Assembly: GCA_017456055.1 (NCBI GenBank)
Contig: JAFTKC010000013.1
Coordinates: 1 to 41,027, forward strand
DNA: 41,027 nt
DNA from: Clostridia bacterium
GTDB lineage: Bacteria > Bacillota > Clostridia > Christensenellales > Borkfalkiaceae
Reading direction: 5' to 3'
Under the pieces are notes generated by a model, which worked only from the letters and a program-made list of their open reading frames with translations, ran no database searches and had not been told where the DNA came from. The translations under genes and the position numbers were made by a program. Each line of letters begins with the position of its first letter. The first letter of the stretch is position 1. Below, in pieces: positions 10,038-17,791 of this stretch.

Positions 10038-10765
10038 TTATAAAGTTAATTATTTCGTATGACGGAACAAATTATTGTGGCTACCAAAAACAAAAAAACG
10101 GCGTTTCCGTTCAAGAAGTTTTAGAACAAGCAATCGAAAAGGCAACGGGCAAAATAATCTCCACTACGGCTAGTGGCAGAACGGACGCAGGCGTGCACGC
10201 CGAGGGGCAAGTAGTTAGTTTTTCCTACGAGGGAAGTATTCCCCCAGAAAGATTTTATCTTGCGCTAAATCCCCTTTTGCCTAGCGATATAAGAGCAGTG
10301 GATTCTTGTATAGAGAAAGAAGATTTTAACGCTAGAAAAAGCGCTAAGAAAAAAACCTATTCATATTCTTTTTACTATTCGGGCGTGGAACTTCCACTAA
10401 AAGATAGATACGCACTCTGTTTAGAAAAAGAGCCTAACCTTGCAAAAATAAAAGAGTGCGCAAAACTTTTAGAGGGCGAGCACGATTTTAAGGCTTTTTG
10501 CGCGACAAAAAGTTCAGTAAAAAGCACAACGAGAACTATTTATTCTATTAAAATAGAAGAAAAAACGGACGGCTTTAGTATAAACGTTTCGGGCAGCGGC
10601 TTTTTATACAATATGGTTAGAATAATTGCGGGCACACTCTTAGACGTAGGCTACGAAAAAAAGACTAAAGAAGATATTCTTTTAGCCCTAAAAGACGGCA
10701 AGAGAGAACACCTATCCAAAACCCTCCCCGCCAAAGCCCTCACCCTCAAACAAGTAGAATATTAA
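10034..10765 (+). CDS. truA: tRNA pseudouridine(38-40) synthase TruA
   Basis: A 243-residue enzyme that forms pseudouridine at tRNA positions 38-40 in the anticodon arm. The catalytic Asp is in SGRTDAGVHA (residues ~51-60). Other family segments are YDGTNYCGYQKQ at the N-terminus, LNPLLPSDIR, and SGSGFLYNMVRIIAGTLLDVG near the C-terminus. Length is normal. It shares four bases with ecfT, and in many Firmicutes truA follows the ecf genes and precedes rplM-rpsI exactly as here. Confidence 0.96.
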   Translation: MIIKLIISYDGTNYCGYQKQKNGVSVQEVLEQAIEKATGKIISTTASGRTDAGVHAEGQVVSFSYEGSIPPERFYLALNPLLPSDIRAVDSCIEKEDFNARKSAKKKTYSYSFYYSGVELPLKDRYALCLEKEPNLAKIKECAKLLEGEHDFKAFCATKSSVKSTTRTIYSIKIEEKTDGFSINVSGSGFLYNMVRIIAGTLLDVGYEKKTKEDILLALKDGKREHLSKTLPAKALTLKQVEY

Positions 10766-10786
10766 AAAATAGTGGCTGTAAAAAAC

Positions 10787-10820
10787 AAGTGGCACAAGAT
10801 GTTGTGCCACTTCTATTTTT
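10787..10820 (+). terminator. Terminator after truA
   Basis: Perfect 11-base arms AAGTGGCACAA (10787-10797) and TTGTGCCACTT (10802-10812) with a GATG loop, then a T-rich tail. It separates the ecf-truA operon from rplM-rpsI. Confidence 0.88.
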
Positions 10821-10876
10821 AATAAAGAAAAGGAATAAAAAAGGAATAAAAAATCTCATAAAACGCTGAAAAACGC

Positions 10877-10905
10877 TTGACAAAAAGGGCAAAATTTTTT
10901 ATTAT
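10877..10905 (+). promoter_or_regulatory. Promoter of rplM-rpsI
   Basis: TTGACA (10877-10882), 17-base spacer, TATTAT (10900-10905). The predicted start is at about 10912, leaving a leader of about 120 bases. Confidence 0.75.
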
Positions 10906-10910
10906 AAATA

Positions 10911-11034
10911 GGCTGTTTAACGTGGAATAGTTCGTTTTAGAAAGATTAGCCCTCTTTTTTGGCAACAATCGTGTAAAAGTTTGCCCGAACGAAAAGCAAA
11001 AACTAGCAACCCAAAAGTTAAAAGGAGAAAAAAC
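10911..11034 (+). promoter_or_regulatory. rplM leader, possible L13-type autoregulatory leader
   Basis: The leader starts with a hairpin closed by GGCT (10911-10914) and AGCC (10948-10951), with AACG/CGTT near its top, and is followed directly by CTCTTTTTT (10952-10960), so it resembles an attenuator. A second hairpin can form between GGCAA (10961-10965) and TTGCC (10981-10985). Firmicutes often regulate rplM-rpsI by an L13 leader RNA bound by the ribosomal protein. Position fits; I did not match the published consensus. Confidence 0.4.
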
Positions 11035-11466
11035 ATGAAAACTTATATGGCTCACGCAGAAGACGTAGTTAGAAAGTGGTACGTTGTTGATGCTGAAGGT
11101 ATTCCAATGGGTAGACTTGCATCAAGAGTAGCGGCAATTCTTCGTGGAAAGAACAAACCTACTTTCACCCCTAACGTTGACACGGGCGATTTCGTTATAA
11201 TCGTTAATACCGATAAAGTAGTATTAACTGGTAAAAAATTAGAAAAGAAATATTACAGATATCACACCGGCTACATTGGTCACTTAAAGGAAATTCAATA
11301 CAAAACCTTAATGGCAACCAAGTCGGACTTAGCAGTATACGAAGCAGTTAAAGGCATGCTTCCAAAGAACAGTTTAGGTCGTAAAATGCTTACCAAATTA
11401 AAGGTATATAAAGGACCTGAACACAACCATCAGGCTCAAAAACCTGAAGTTCTTAAACTTATTTAG
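11035..11466 (+). CDS. rplM: 50S ribosomal protein L13 (uL13)
   Basis: A 143-residue large-subunit protein. Family landmarks are MKTYMA at the N-terminus, [35 protein letters not shown], and [24 protein letters not shown] near the C-terminus. The ATG at 11035 was chosen because the conserved protein starts there and AAGGAG lies about 8 bases upstream; the reading frame is open further upstream but that part is leader. It is followed by rpsI after 11 bases. Confidence 0.97.
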   Translation: MKTYMAHAEDVVRKWYVVDAEGIPMGRLASRVAAILRGKNKPTFTPNVDTGDFVIIVNTDKVVLTGKKLEKKYYRYHTGYIGHLKEIQYKTLMATKSDLAVYEAVKGMLPKNSLGRKMLTKLKVYKGPEHNHQAQKPEVLKLI

Positions 11467-11477
11467 GAGGTGGAAGT

Positions 11478-11891
11478 ATGGCAAAAGCAACTAGTAAGAA
11501 AAAAGTTCAATATTGGGGAACGGGTAGAAGAAAGAAAGCAATCGCACGCGTTCGTTTAATTCCAGCAGGCGACGGCACTATCACCGTTAACAAGAAAACT
11601 CTTGACGAATATTTCTGCTTAGAAACTTTAAAGTTCATTGTTCGTCAACCATTAGAATTAACTGAAACTTCTGCAAAGTACGACGTTATCGTTAACGTAT
11701 GTGGCGGTGGATACACCGGTCAAGCAGGTGCAGTTAGACACGGTATTGCAAGAGCGCTTATCCTTGCAGAACCAGAACTTCGCGGTGCATTAAAGAAAGC
11801 AGGCTTCTTAACCAGAGATTCAAGAATGAAGGAAAGAAAGAAGTACGGCTTAAAGAAAGCAAGAAGAGCGCCACAATTCTCAAAGAGATAA
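11478..11891 (+). CDS. rpsI: 30S ribosomal protein S9 (uS9)
   Basis: A 137-residue small-subunit protein with the typical [16 protein letters not shown] start, [19 protein letters not shown] in the centre and the conserved Lys/Arg-rich C-terminus ending in PQFSKR, which reaches into the ribosomal P site. The ribosome binding site AGGAGG is at 11465-11470, immediately after the L13 stop. Confidence 0.98.
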   Translation: MAKATSKKKVQYWGTGRRKKAIARVRLIPAGDGTITVNKKTLDEYFCLETLKFIVRQPLELTETSAKYDVIVNVCGGGYTGQAGAVRHGIARALILAEPELRGALKKAGFLTRDSRMKERKKYGLKKARRAPQFSKR

Positions 11892-11910
11892 TATTTATCC
11901 TAAAAAAATT

Positions 11911-11942
11911 AAGGAACGACTCAATAAGTCGTTCCTTTTTTA
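11911..11942 (+). terminator. Terminator of rplM-rpsI
   Basis: AAGGAACGACT (11911-11921) pairs perfectly with AGTCGTTCCTT (11927-11937), loop CAATA, followed by a T-tract. Confidence 0.92.
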
Positions 11943-11957
11943 TTACAAGAATATAAA

Positions 11958-12137
11958 AGTTATATTGCTTGTTTTACAAACAGTTATATTTTGGCTATGC
12001 CAAAGTTATATTAAATAAATCCTTAATTTGCCGTAAGGCAAATAACACTGCCGATAGGCAATATCACTTGTCGTTAGACAAATCTCACAAATCCGTAAGG
12101 ATTTATTTAGTTGCCGAATTCCAACAAGGAATTCGGC
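11958..12137. repeat. Tandem array of short hairpins with variable stems and conserved linkers
   Basis: This 180-base stretch has no gene. It contains six small hairpins with centres at about 11976, 11997, 12034, 12054, 12074 and 12096, mostly 20-22 bases apart. Stem pairs are TGTTT/AAACA, TTTGGC/GCCAAA, ATTTGCC/GGCAAAT (loop GTAA), TGCC/GGCA (GATA), TTGTC/GACAA (GTTA) and AAATCC/GGATTT (GTAA). Between the first ones AGTTATATT occurs three times (11958, 11982, 12004); between the last ones the linker is AATNNCAC. TAAATAAATCC (12012-12022) is perfectly complementary to 12099-12109 and could enclose the central hairpins. A larger hairpin, GCCGAATTCC/GGAATTCGGC (12113-12137), and nine Ts at 12148-12156 close the array. 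No known family was recognised. Confidence 0.75.
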
Positions 12138-12164
12138 TAGGTTGTTCTTTTTTTTTGCTATTTG

Positions 12165-12193
12165 TTGCAAAAGAGAAGATATTGTGATAAAAT
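12165..12193 (+). promoter_or_regulatory. Promoter of the beta-helix lipoprotein gene
   Basis: TTGCAA (12165-12170), 17-base spacer, TAAAAT (12188-12193) preceded by TGTGA, an extended -10. It lies just downstream of the hairpin array. An alternative -10 box, TATAAT, is at 12194-12199. Confidence 0.6.
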
Positions 12194-12223
12194 TATAATT
12201 ACAAAATTATAAGAAGGGAAATT

Positions 12224-13468
12224 ATGAAAAAGATTATATCAATAATTATCGCAAGTATTTTAGTTTGTTCACTTGCGGTTAGTTTAGTGGGCTGTGGACA
12301 CGAGCATTCGTTTGTTAAAGTAGATGCTGAGGAAAAAACGTGCTATGAAAACGGCAATACAGAATATTACACTTGTTCTTGTGGTTTATATTTTTCAGAG
12401 CCAAACGAAAACGCTCAAATTGAGAAGGACTCTTGGGTAATTTTAGCAGGGCACGAGCCAATTAGGCAAGAGGCAAAAGAGCCAAGTTGTGCCGTAGGCA
12501 ATATTGAATATTACGATTGTTTATGTGGAAAGAAATTTTTAGATGCTAACGCGCAAAACGAAATTGTAGATAACTCGTGGCAAATTCCAGCAACGGGCGA
12601 ACACGATTACAAAAAAGAAAGTTATAGACAAGAAGAAAATAAAATTTACAAAATTACTTCTTGCAGTTGTGGAGCAGAACAAAAGCAAGAGTTTTCTGGC
12701 TACACCCTAGTAAACCCTAGCAACGCAAACGACGTTATAAACACGGCAAGAGAGGGCGTGTTCGTGCTAGGTGACGGAGATTACGGCATTACCACTTCTC
12801 TTGGCGTATATGGAGAAGAGTTTGGCGATATAACCTTAATCGGCACGGAAGGAGTTTTTATTAGAAGAATAACTTTAGATAAATCTTTATTTTCTAACGT
12901 GACCATAAAAGGCTTTAGTTTTGATGGAATTTCTAACGGACAAGACGGCGTTCGAGTAATGGTAGAAATGGGCAAACTAACGATAGAAAGTTGCGAATTT
13001 TTAGTTGAGTCTTGCATTAGGGGCGACGAGGGGAATATAACTTCACTTTTCGTTAAAGACTCATATTTCCACCAAGCAGACTACAACAATCAAGGTCAAT
13101 TTTCACCAATCTACGTTCCTAGACTAGTTGATGAAGTAGAGATAGTGGGCAATACCTTTATAAATTGCAGATTTAATGCAATTCAACTTGGTGGGGTAAT
13201 GACAGCAACCGTTTTGATTGAAAGCAACGTTATCGACGGAACTAGAAGTAGAGCGTTTAGATTTGTTAGCGTAATGGCGACGATGATTATTAGAAACAAT
13301 ACTATATCTAACGTACAAAATTTAGATATGGCGTATATAGACGAAGTAGGTTCTTTCGGTGCTATACTCTTTGATGGAAATACTTATAACGGCGAAGCGT
13401 GGAATCCAGGGGACGTTCCCGCAGAATCAACCGAAGTATTCGTGTTAAGAGATATAGATAACGACTAA
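12224..13468 (+). CDS. Lipoprotein with two Cys/His-rich repeats and a right-handed beta-helix domain
   Basis: A 414-residue predicted surface lipoprotein: signal peptide 1-23 with lipobox LVGC and lipidated Cys24. Residues ~26-125 hold two copies of a repeat of about 48 residues with pattern H-E-x-C-x(4)-GN-x-EYY-x-C-x-CG-x-x-F, seen as NGNTEYYTCSCG and VGNIEYYDCLCG; the four cysteines per copy suggest a small metal or disulfide knot. Residues ~160-400 have the repeated G-hydrophobic-N pattern of a pectate-lyase-like beta-helix (FVLGDGDYGI, VTIKGFSFDGI, VEIVGNTFINC, VLIESNVIDG, MIIRNNTISNV). No catalytic residues were identified. It could bind or act on polysaccharide, but no function can be assigned. 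Confidence 0.8.
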   Translation: MKKIISIIIASILVCSLAVSLVGCGHEHSFVKVDAEEKTCYENGNTEYYTCSCGLYFSEPNENAQIEKDSWVILAGHEPIRQEAKEPSCAVGNIEYYDCLCGKKFLDANAQNEIVDNSWQIPATGEHDYKKESYRQEENKIYKITSCSCGAEQKQEFSGYTLVNPSNANDVINTAREGVFVLGDGDYGITTSLGVYGEEFGDITLIGTEGVFIRRITLDKSLFSNVTIKGFSFDGISNGQDGVRVMVEMGKLTIESCEFLVESCIRGDEGNITSLFVKDSYFHQADYNNQGQFSPIYVPRLVDEVEIVGNTFINCRFNAIQLGGVMTATVLIESNVIDGTRSRAFRFVSVMATMIIRNNTISNVQNLDMAYIDEVGSFGAILFDGNTYNGEAWNPGDVPAESTEVFVLRDIDND

Positions 13469-13497
13469 AATAAATCTTTAAAAAGGGAGAAAGTAAA

Positions 13498-14682
13498 ATG
13501 GATTTATTCGATAAATGTAAAAGACTAGAAAAAGTAGAATACGCAAAGGCGAATAACCTTTACACTTATTTTTCACAATTAACTTCGGGGCAAGACACCG
13601 AAGTAATGATGAACGGCAAAAAGACAATAATGATAGGCTCAAACAACTATTTAGGTCTAACTTCGGACAAAAGAGTAATCGAAGCGGGTGTAGAAGCGCT
13701 AAAAAAATACGGCTCTGGTTGTTCGGGCTCAAGATTTCTTAATGGAAACCTTGATATTCACGTTAAGTTAGAAGAAGAACTTGCAGAGTTTTTAAATAAG
13801 GAAGCAGTTGTCACTTTCGGCACGGGTTTTCAAAGTAATTTAGCAATTATAAGCGCATTAGTTGGAAGATGCGACTACGTTGTGTGCGATAAAGAAAACC
13901 ACGCAAGTATTTACGACGCATGCAAACTCAGTTATGGCAAAATGCTTCGCTACAACCACTCGGATATGCAAGACTTAGAAGAAAAACTAAAGTCTATCGA
14001 CACTAAAAACGGTGGAATTTTAATCGTCACGGACGGAATTTTCAGTATGAGTGGCGAAATTTGTAATCTTCCAGAGATTGTAAGGCTTGCAAAAAAATAC
14101 GGCGCAAGAGTTATGGTAGACGATGCGCATAGTTTAGGTGTAATTGGAGAACACGGCAGAGGAACTGCAGAATATTTCGGCTTAGAAAAAGAAGTAGATA
14201 TTTATATGGGCACTTTCTCAAAATCTCTAGCAAGTCTAGGTGGATATCTAGCGTCTAGTAAAGAAGTGTGCGAATACGTTAAGCACTCTTCACGCCCCTT
14301 TATTTTTAGCGCAAGCATAACTCCTGCAAGCGTTGCGTGTGCCCGTCAGTCGCTTAAGATTATAAAAGAAGAGCCTGAACGCATTAAAAGGCTAATGAGC
14401 ATTAGCAACTATATGCGAAATTCTCTAAAGGCTAACGGAATTAAAATTATTGAAAGCATTACGCCTATAATTCCAATCTTTACGTACGAAGACGAAAAGA
14501 CCTTTAAGGCGTGCGTACTACTTCAACAAAAGGGCGTTTACGTAAACCCCGTAGTATCGCCAGCCGTTCCCGTAGGACAAAGTTTACTTAGAACAAGTTA
14601 TACGGCAACTCACACCGAAGAGCAAATGGATATAGCGTCAAACGCAATAAAAGAAACGTTAACGGAACTAAATTTACTATAG
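13498..14682 (+). CDS. Alpha-oxoamine synthase, serine palmitoyltransferase/KBL-like
   Basis: A 394-residue PLP enzyme of the alpha-oxoamine synthase family, which joins an amino acid to an acyl-CoA with loss of CO2. Motifs: GSNNYLGLT, GSGCSGSRFLNGN, ENHASIYDACKLS, TDGIFSMSG, VDDAHSLGVIG, and the PLP lysine in GTFSKSLASLGGY near residue 243. The N-terminal part with LYTYFSQLTSGQDTEV resembles serine palmitoyltransferases more than BioF (no biotin genes nearby) or Kbl (no threonine dehydrogenase nearby). Possible products are thus a 3-ketosphinganine-like lipid precursor or another aminoketone. It begins 29 bases after the lipoprotein gene and ends at a terminator. The family call is firm; the substrate is not. 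Confidence 0.85.
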   Translation: MDLFDKCKRLEKVEYAKANNLYTYFSQLTSGQDTEVMMNGKKTIMIGSNNYLGLTSDKRVIEAGVEALKKYGSGCSGSRFLNGNLDIHVKLEEELAEFLNKEAVVTFGTGFQSNLAIISALVGRCDYVVCDKENHASIYDACKLSYGKMLRYNHSDMQDLEEKLKSIDTKNGGILIVTDGIFSMSGEICNLPEIVRLAKKYGARVMVDDAHSLGVIGEHGRGTAEYFGLEKEVDIYMGTFSKSLASLGGYLASSKEVCEYVKHSSRPFIFSASITPASVACARQSLKIIKEEPERIKRLMSISNYMRNSLKANGIKIIESITPIIPIFTYEDEKTFKACVLLQQKGVYVNPVVSPAVPVGQSLLRTSYTATHTEEQMDIASNAIKETLTELNLL

Positions 14683-14699
14683 AACAACTTTCAAAGAGC

Positions 14700-14730
14700 A
14701 AACCCCGATTTTTCGGGGTTTAATTTTTTT
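14700..14730 (+). terminator. Terminator after the alpha-oxoamine synthase gene
   Basis: AAACCCCGA (14700-14708) pairs with TCGGGGTTT (14713-14721), loop TTTT; a seven-base T run follows at 14724-14730. Confidence 0.9.
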
Positions 14731-14791
14731 AGTCATAAAATAAAAAATTCTCCTATATACTTTATTGATAGCATAAATAGGGGGAGAAAAA

Positions 14792-16303
14792 ATGACTATA
14801 GAATCTAATAAAGAAAGGATTTTAATAAGCGAAAGAGCGGGGGAGTTTAGAAAAGAGCAAAAGGTAGAATGTAAAACGAGTATTCCCACCGACAGCGTGA
14901 AAAAAATGATATTTGTGACGGCTTATCCCTATCTTCTAAGGCAAGAGAGCACGGAAAATAGCGTAAATTATTCGGGAAAGGTAAGTTTTTTTATTTGCTA
15001 CGAAGATCAAGACGGCGAACTAAGAAAATGCGAGTGCGAAAAGGAGTTTAACGGCGAAATTTTAGATCTCGTTTTGCCAGAAAGAGTAGATTTAAGAATA
15101 ACGCCCACGGTAGAAAAAACTGAAGCCGATTTATCGGGCGTGCACCTAGCGGTAAACTGTCAATTATTAACGGAAGTGCAAATAAAAACTCGCCTTGAAA
15201 GAGAGTATTTAGTAGGTGGAGAAAACCTAATTTGTGATTTAAAAGAAGAAGAAATAACCGTTAGTTTAGGGCAAAGAAACACTAATTATACGGTAGAAGA
15301 AGAGTACGAAGTAAATTATTCGATAGCCGAAGTATTATATCAATCGGCAGATTGTGTAATAACCGATAGCCAATGTGGAGTGGGGTGTATAATAGTCGAT
15401 GGTCAGGTTAATTTATCGCAAATATTATTGCAATCGGGCGAGAAAAGAGATATAATAAAAGAAAGTAGAAGCGTTCCTTTTAGAGCAGAAATAGATTGCG
15501 AAGAGGCTATGCCTGCGCTAACTTCAAGCGCATATTGTTTAGTAAAATCGTTCAAAACGGATATCACGGTAGACGGAGAGCAAGGAAAGAGCCAAATTCA
15601 ATGGCGAGTAAACTTGAGTCTTTTTGGAGAAGGGTATAAACAAGAGCAAATTATAAGGGTTTGCGATGCCTTTTCATTAGATAGTGAGATAGAACTTGAA
15701 AGTCAAAATCTTTTAAGTCAAACGGAGAAAAATTATCCTAACGTAGAAGAAAAGTTAGTTCAAAAAACCAATATCGAAGAATTACCCGTAGGTGCAATTT
15801 ATTCGTGCGTGTTAGGAGAAAGGGCGTTTATCACAAGTCAAGAGACTGTAGAAAACGGAATTTCCGTCACGGGAGTATGTCAAGGCACGGCAATCTTTTT
15901 AGGTGGCGAAGGCAAGGTTTTTTCAAGAAAACTAGAAGCGCCTTTTATGAGTCTACTAAAAGTAGAGACGGAAGAACTTGACAAAGTGTCAGTATCCGTT
16001 TGCGCAAAAAATATGGGTTTAAAAGTAATTTCACTTGACGGCGGAGAAATAACTTGCGAATTATGTTTTAGCCCATCTATAGTGAAAACGGAAGAAGTAA
16101 AACTAGTAAAAGAAGCGGTAAAAGTAAAGGAAAAGGAAAGAGAAAACTCTGCAATCAGCGTGTATATTCCACAAAAAGAAGAGGGGCTTTTCCCACTTGC
16201 AAAAAGATTAAACGTTCACCCTAACGAACTACTACTTACCAATAAAGAAATACAATTTCCCCTAACGGGCGAAGAAAGGATAGTCGTATTTAGACAAAAA
16301 TAA
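14792..16303 (+). CDS. SipL-like spore coat assembly protein (SPOCS/DUF3794 and LysM)
   Basis: A 503-residue protein built from SPOCS (DUF3794) modules with a C-terminal LysM-like domain (residues ~450-503, ISVYIPQKEEGLFPLAKRLNVHPNELL). The SPOCS regions show short hydrophobic strands with VPFRAEID and GAIYSCVLG segments; residues ~30-160 are probably a divergent first module. In Clostridioides difficile SipL has this arrangement and binds SpoIVA so that coat assembles around the forespore. It stands at the head of a spore gene run but is directly followed by ispE, 5 bases away, so the two are co-transcribed. Confidence is good for the domain family and moderate for the SipL role. Confidence 0.8.
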   Translation: MTIESNKERILISERAGEFRKEQKVECKTSIPTDSVKKMIFVTAYPYLLRQESTENSVNYSGKVSFFICYEDQDGELRKCECEKEFNGEILDLVLPERVDLRITPTVEKTEADLSGVHLAVNCQLLTEVQIKTRLEREYLVGGENLICDLKEEEITVSLGQRNTNYTVEEEYEVNYSIAEVLYQSADCVITDSQCGVGCIIVDGQVNLSQILLQSGEKRDIIKESRSVPFRAEIDCEEAMPALTSSAYCLVKSFKTDITVDGEQGKSQIQWRVNLSLFGEGYKQEQIIRVCDAFSLDSEIELESQNLLSQTEKNYPNVEEKLVQKTNIEELPVGAIYSCVLGERAFITSQETVENGISVTGVCQGTAIFLGGEGKVFSRKLEAPFMSLLKVETEELDKVSVSVCAKNMGLKVISLDGGEITCELCFSPSIVKTEEVKLVKEAVKVKEKERENSAISVYIPQKEEGLFPLAKRLNVHPNELLLTNKEIQFPLTGEERIVVFRQK

Positions 16304-16308
16304 AAATT

Positions 16309-17136
16309 ATGAAACTTAAGAAAAAAATTAACGCAAAACTTAATTTAACGCTAGATATTTTAGGTGTGGAAAATTCTTTTCACACCTTAAAGTCGCTAGT
16401 TTGCGAAATAAATCTTGGCGACACCATAAAAGTAAAAAAGAGAAAGGATAAAAATATAAGCGTCAAGGTTAAAGGTCACCCCGAATTAAACGGCGAAAAA
16501 AACAACGCCTTTATATCGGCGAGAGCGTTTATGGAAGAGTTTAATACGCAAGGCGTGGATATCGTTATCGACAAAAAAATTCCAATCGGTGGAGGCTTGG
16601 GTGGTTCTTCTGCAGATATAGCGGGCGTACTGCTTTTAATGAAAGAACTTTTCGACATAGATAAAGGCGTAGAAGAATTAGCAAGTAGGCTTGGTAGCGA
16701 CGTAAATTATATGATGAAAGGTGGATACGCCGTTATCGAGGGAAAAGGTCAAATAGTAAATAGTTTTGATTGTGAAAAAAGGCTATACTTTATACTTCTT
16801 CCGTCGCTAAGCGAAGTGAGCGCGAAAGCGTGCTATGAAAAACACGATAGCCTAAACGTAAAGTCGCCCGATTGCACGGATAAAGCCAAAGAATATCTAA
16901 TAAAGGGAGATATAGAAACCCTTAAAAAAGTGATGAAAAACGACCTATATACGCCGGCGAGAAATCTTCTTCCAGATATTGATAACAACATGGCGATACT
17001 AGGTGAAAACGCCTTTATGACGGGCAGTGGAGCAACGGTATATTCTGTATATGGCGACCAAAAGGAAAGAGATAGAGAGTATAAAAGGCTAAAAAAAATA
17101 ATTCCCGTAATAAAAGCGCAAAGCGTGATGAGATAA
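16309..17136 (+). CDS. ispE: 4-diphosphocytidyl-2-C-methyl-D-erythritol kinase
   Basis: A 275-residue GHMP kinase of the non-mevalonate isoprenoid pathway, phosphorylating the 2-hydroxyl of CDP-methylerythritol. The N-terminal AKLNLTLDILG contains the substrate-binding Lys-Leu-Asn, the ATP-binding loop is PIGGGLGGSSADIAG near residues 92-106, and the third motif is FMTGSGATVYSVY near the C-terminus. Length is normal. It follows the SipL-like gene closely and ends at a terminator. Confidence 0.95.
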   Translation: MKLKKKINAKLNLTLDILGVENSFHTLKSLVCEINLGDTIKVKKRKDKNISVKVKGHPELNGEKNNAFISARAFMEEFNTQGVDIVIDKKIPIGGGLGGSSADIAGVLLLMKELFDIDKGVEELASRLGSDVNYMMKGGYAVIEGKGQIVNSFDCEKRLYFILLPSLSEVSAKACYEKHDSLNVKSPDCTDKAKEYLIKGDIETLKKVMKNDLYTPARNLLPDIDNNMAILGENAFMTGSGATVYSVYGDQKERDREYKRLKKIIPVIKAQSVMR

Positions 17137-17142
17137 AAAGAG

Positions 17143-17170
17143 AAAAACCCTGAAAAAATCAGGGTTTTTT
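17143..17170 (+). terminator. Terminator after ispE
   Basis: AAAAACCCTGA (17143-17153) pairs with TCAGGGTTTTT (17159-17169), loop of five As, T-tract at the end. Confidence 0.92.
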
Positions 17171-17259
17171 AATTTTAAATAAAAGTAAAGTATAAAGGTT
17201 AAAAAATCAGTCAATAAATAAAATACTTTCATAAAAACAAAGTTTTAAGGAGAACAAAA

Positions 17260-17781
17260 ATGAAAACTTTTTGCATAACTTTTTTAACCTTTCTCATAAT
17301 AATTTTAGCGATAATTGGAATAGGGGTTGAAACGCCCTTAAAAAGTAGTGAATACTTAAGGATTCACGTTCGAGCAAACTCAAACGAGAAGATAGACCAA
17401 GCGGTAAAACTTAAAGTAAAGGACAATCTAGTAAACTATCTAACGCCAATTCTAACCGAGTGTAAAACTAAGGAAAAAGCAAAACTAGAACTAGAAAAAA
17501 GGTTAGAAGAACTAGACGAAATCATAAATTCCACGCTAGAAAGAGAGGGCTTTGCTTATAAAGGCAAAGCAAAACTAAGAGAAGAAGAATTTCCAACTAG
17601 AAAATACGAGGGAATAATTTTAGAGAGTGGGTTTTACGACGCCTTAATAGTAGAACTAGGCGAAGGAAAAGGCGATAATTGGTGGTGCGTGGTGTATCCG
17701 CCGCTATGTTTTGTAAGGAGCGAGAACGTTGAGTATAGAAGTAAGATAAAGGAGATTATCGAAAAGTTTTATAAAGCATAA
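17260..17781 (+). CDS. spoIIR: Stage II sporulation protein R
   Basis: A 173-residue secreted signalling protein. An N-terminal hydrophobic segment (residues ~5-24) directs export. The conserved body follows: LRIHVRANSNEKIDQAVKLKVKD, EEFPTRKYEG and GEGKGDNWWCVVYPPLCFV. In sporulating Firmicutes SpoIIR is made in the forespore and activates the SpoIIGA protease that matures sigma E in the mother cell. Start chosen at the ATG with AAGGAG upstream. It is followed by sleB after 10 bases, so at least part of sleB-ypeB expression may come from the same transcript. Confidence 0.93.
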   Translation: MKTFCITFLTFLIIILAIIGIGVETPLKSSEYLRIHVRANSNEKIDQAVKLKVKDNLVNYLTPILTECKTKEKAKLELEKRLEELDEIINSTLEREGFAYKGKAKLREEEFPTRKYEGIILESGFYDALIVELGEGKGDNWWCVVYPPLCFVRSENVEYRSKIKEIIEKFYKA

Positions 17782-17791
17782 AGGAGAAAAG

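Noticed and set aside
11958-12137. CRISPR array
   Set aside because: Repeats are not identical, units are ~21 bases, and the conserved parts are the linkers; no cas genes are present.
11958-12137. Decayed tRNA genes
   Set aside because: The hairpins have no T-arm GTTCRANNC sequence, no CCA end and no acceptor pairing across a 72-90 base unit.
14733-14763. Sigma E-like promoter before the SipL-like gene
   Set aside because: TCATAA and TATACTTT resemble the boxes, but the spacing of about 17 is too long for sigma E and the match is partial.
14677-14889. Minus-strand ORF across the terminator region before the SipL-like gene
   Set aside because: It covers a terminator and the start of a real gene on the other strand, and its product has no domain-like features.
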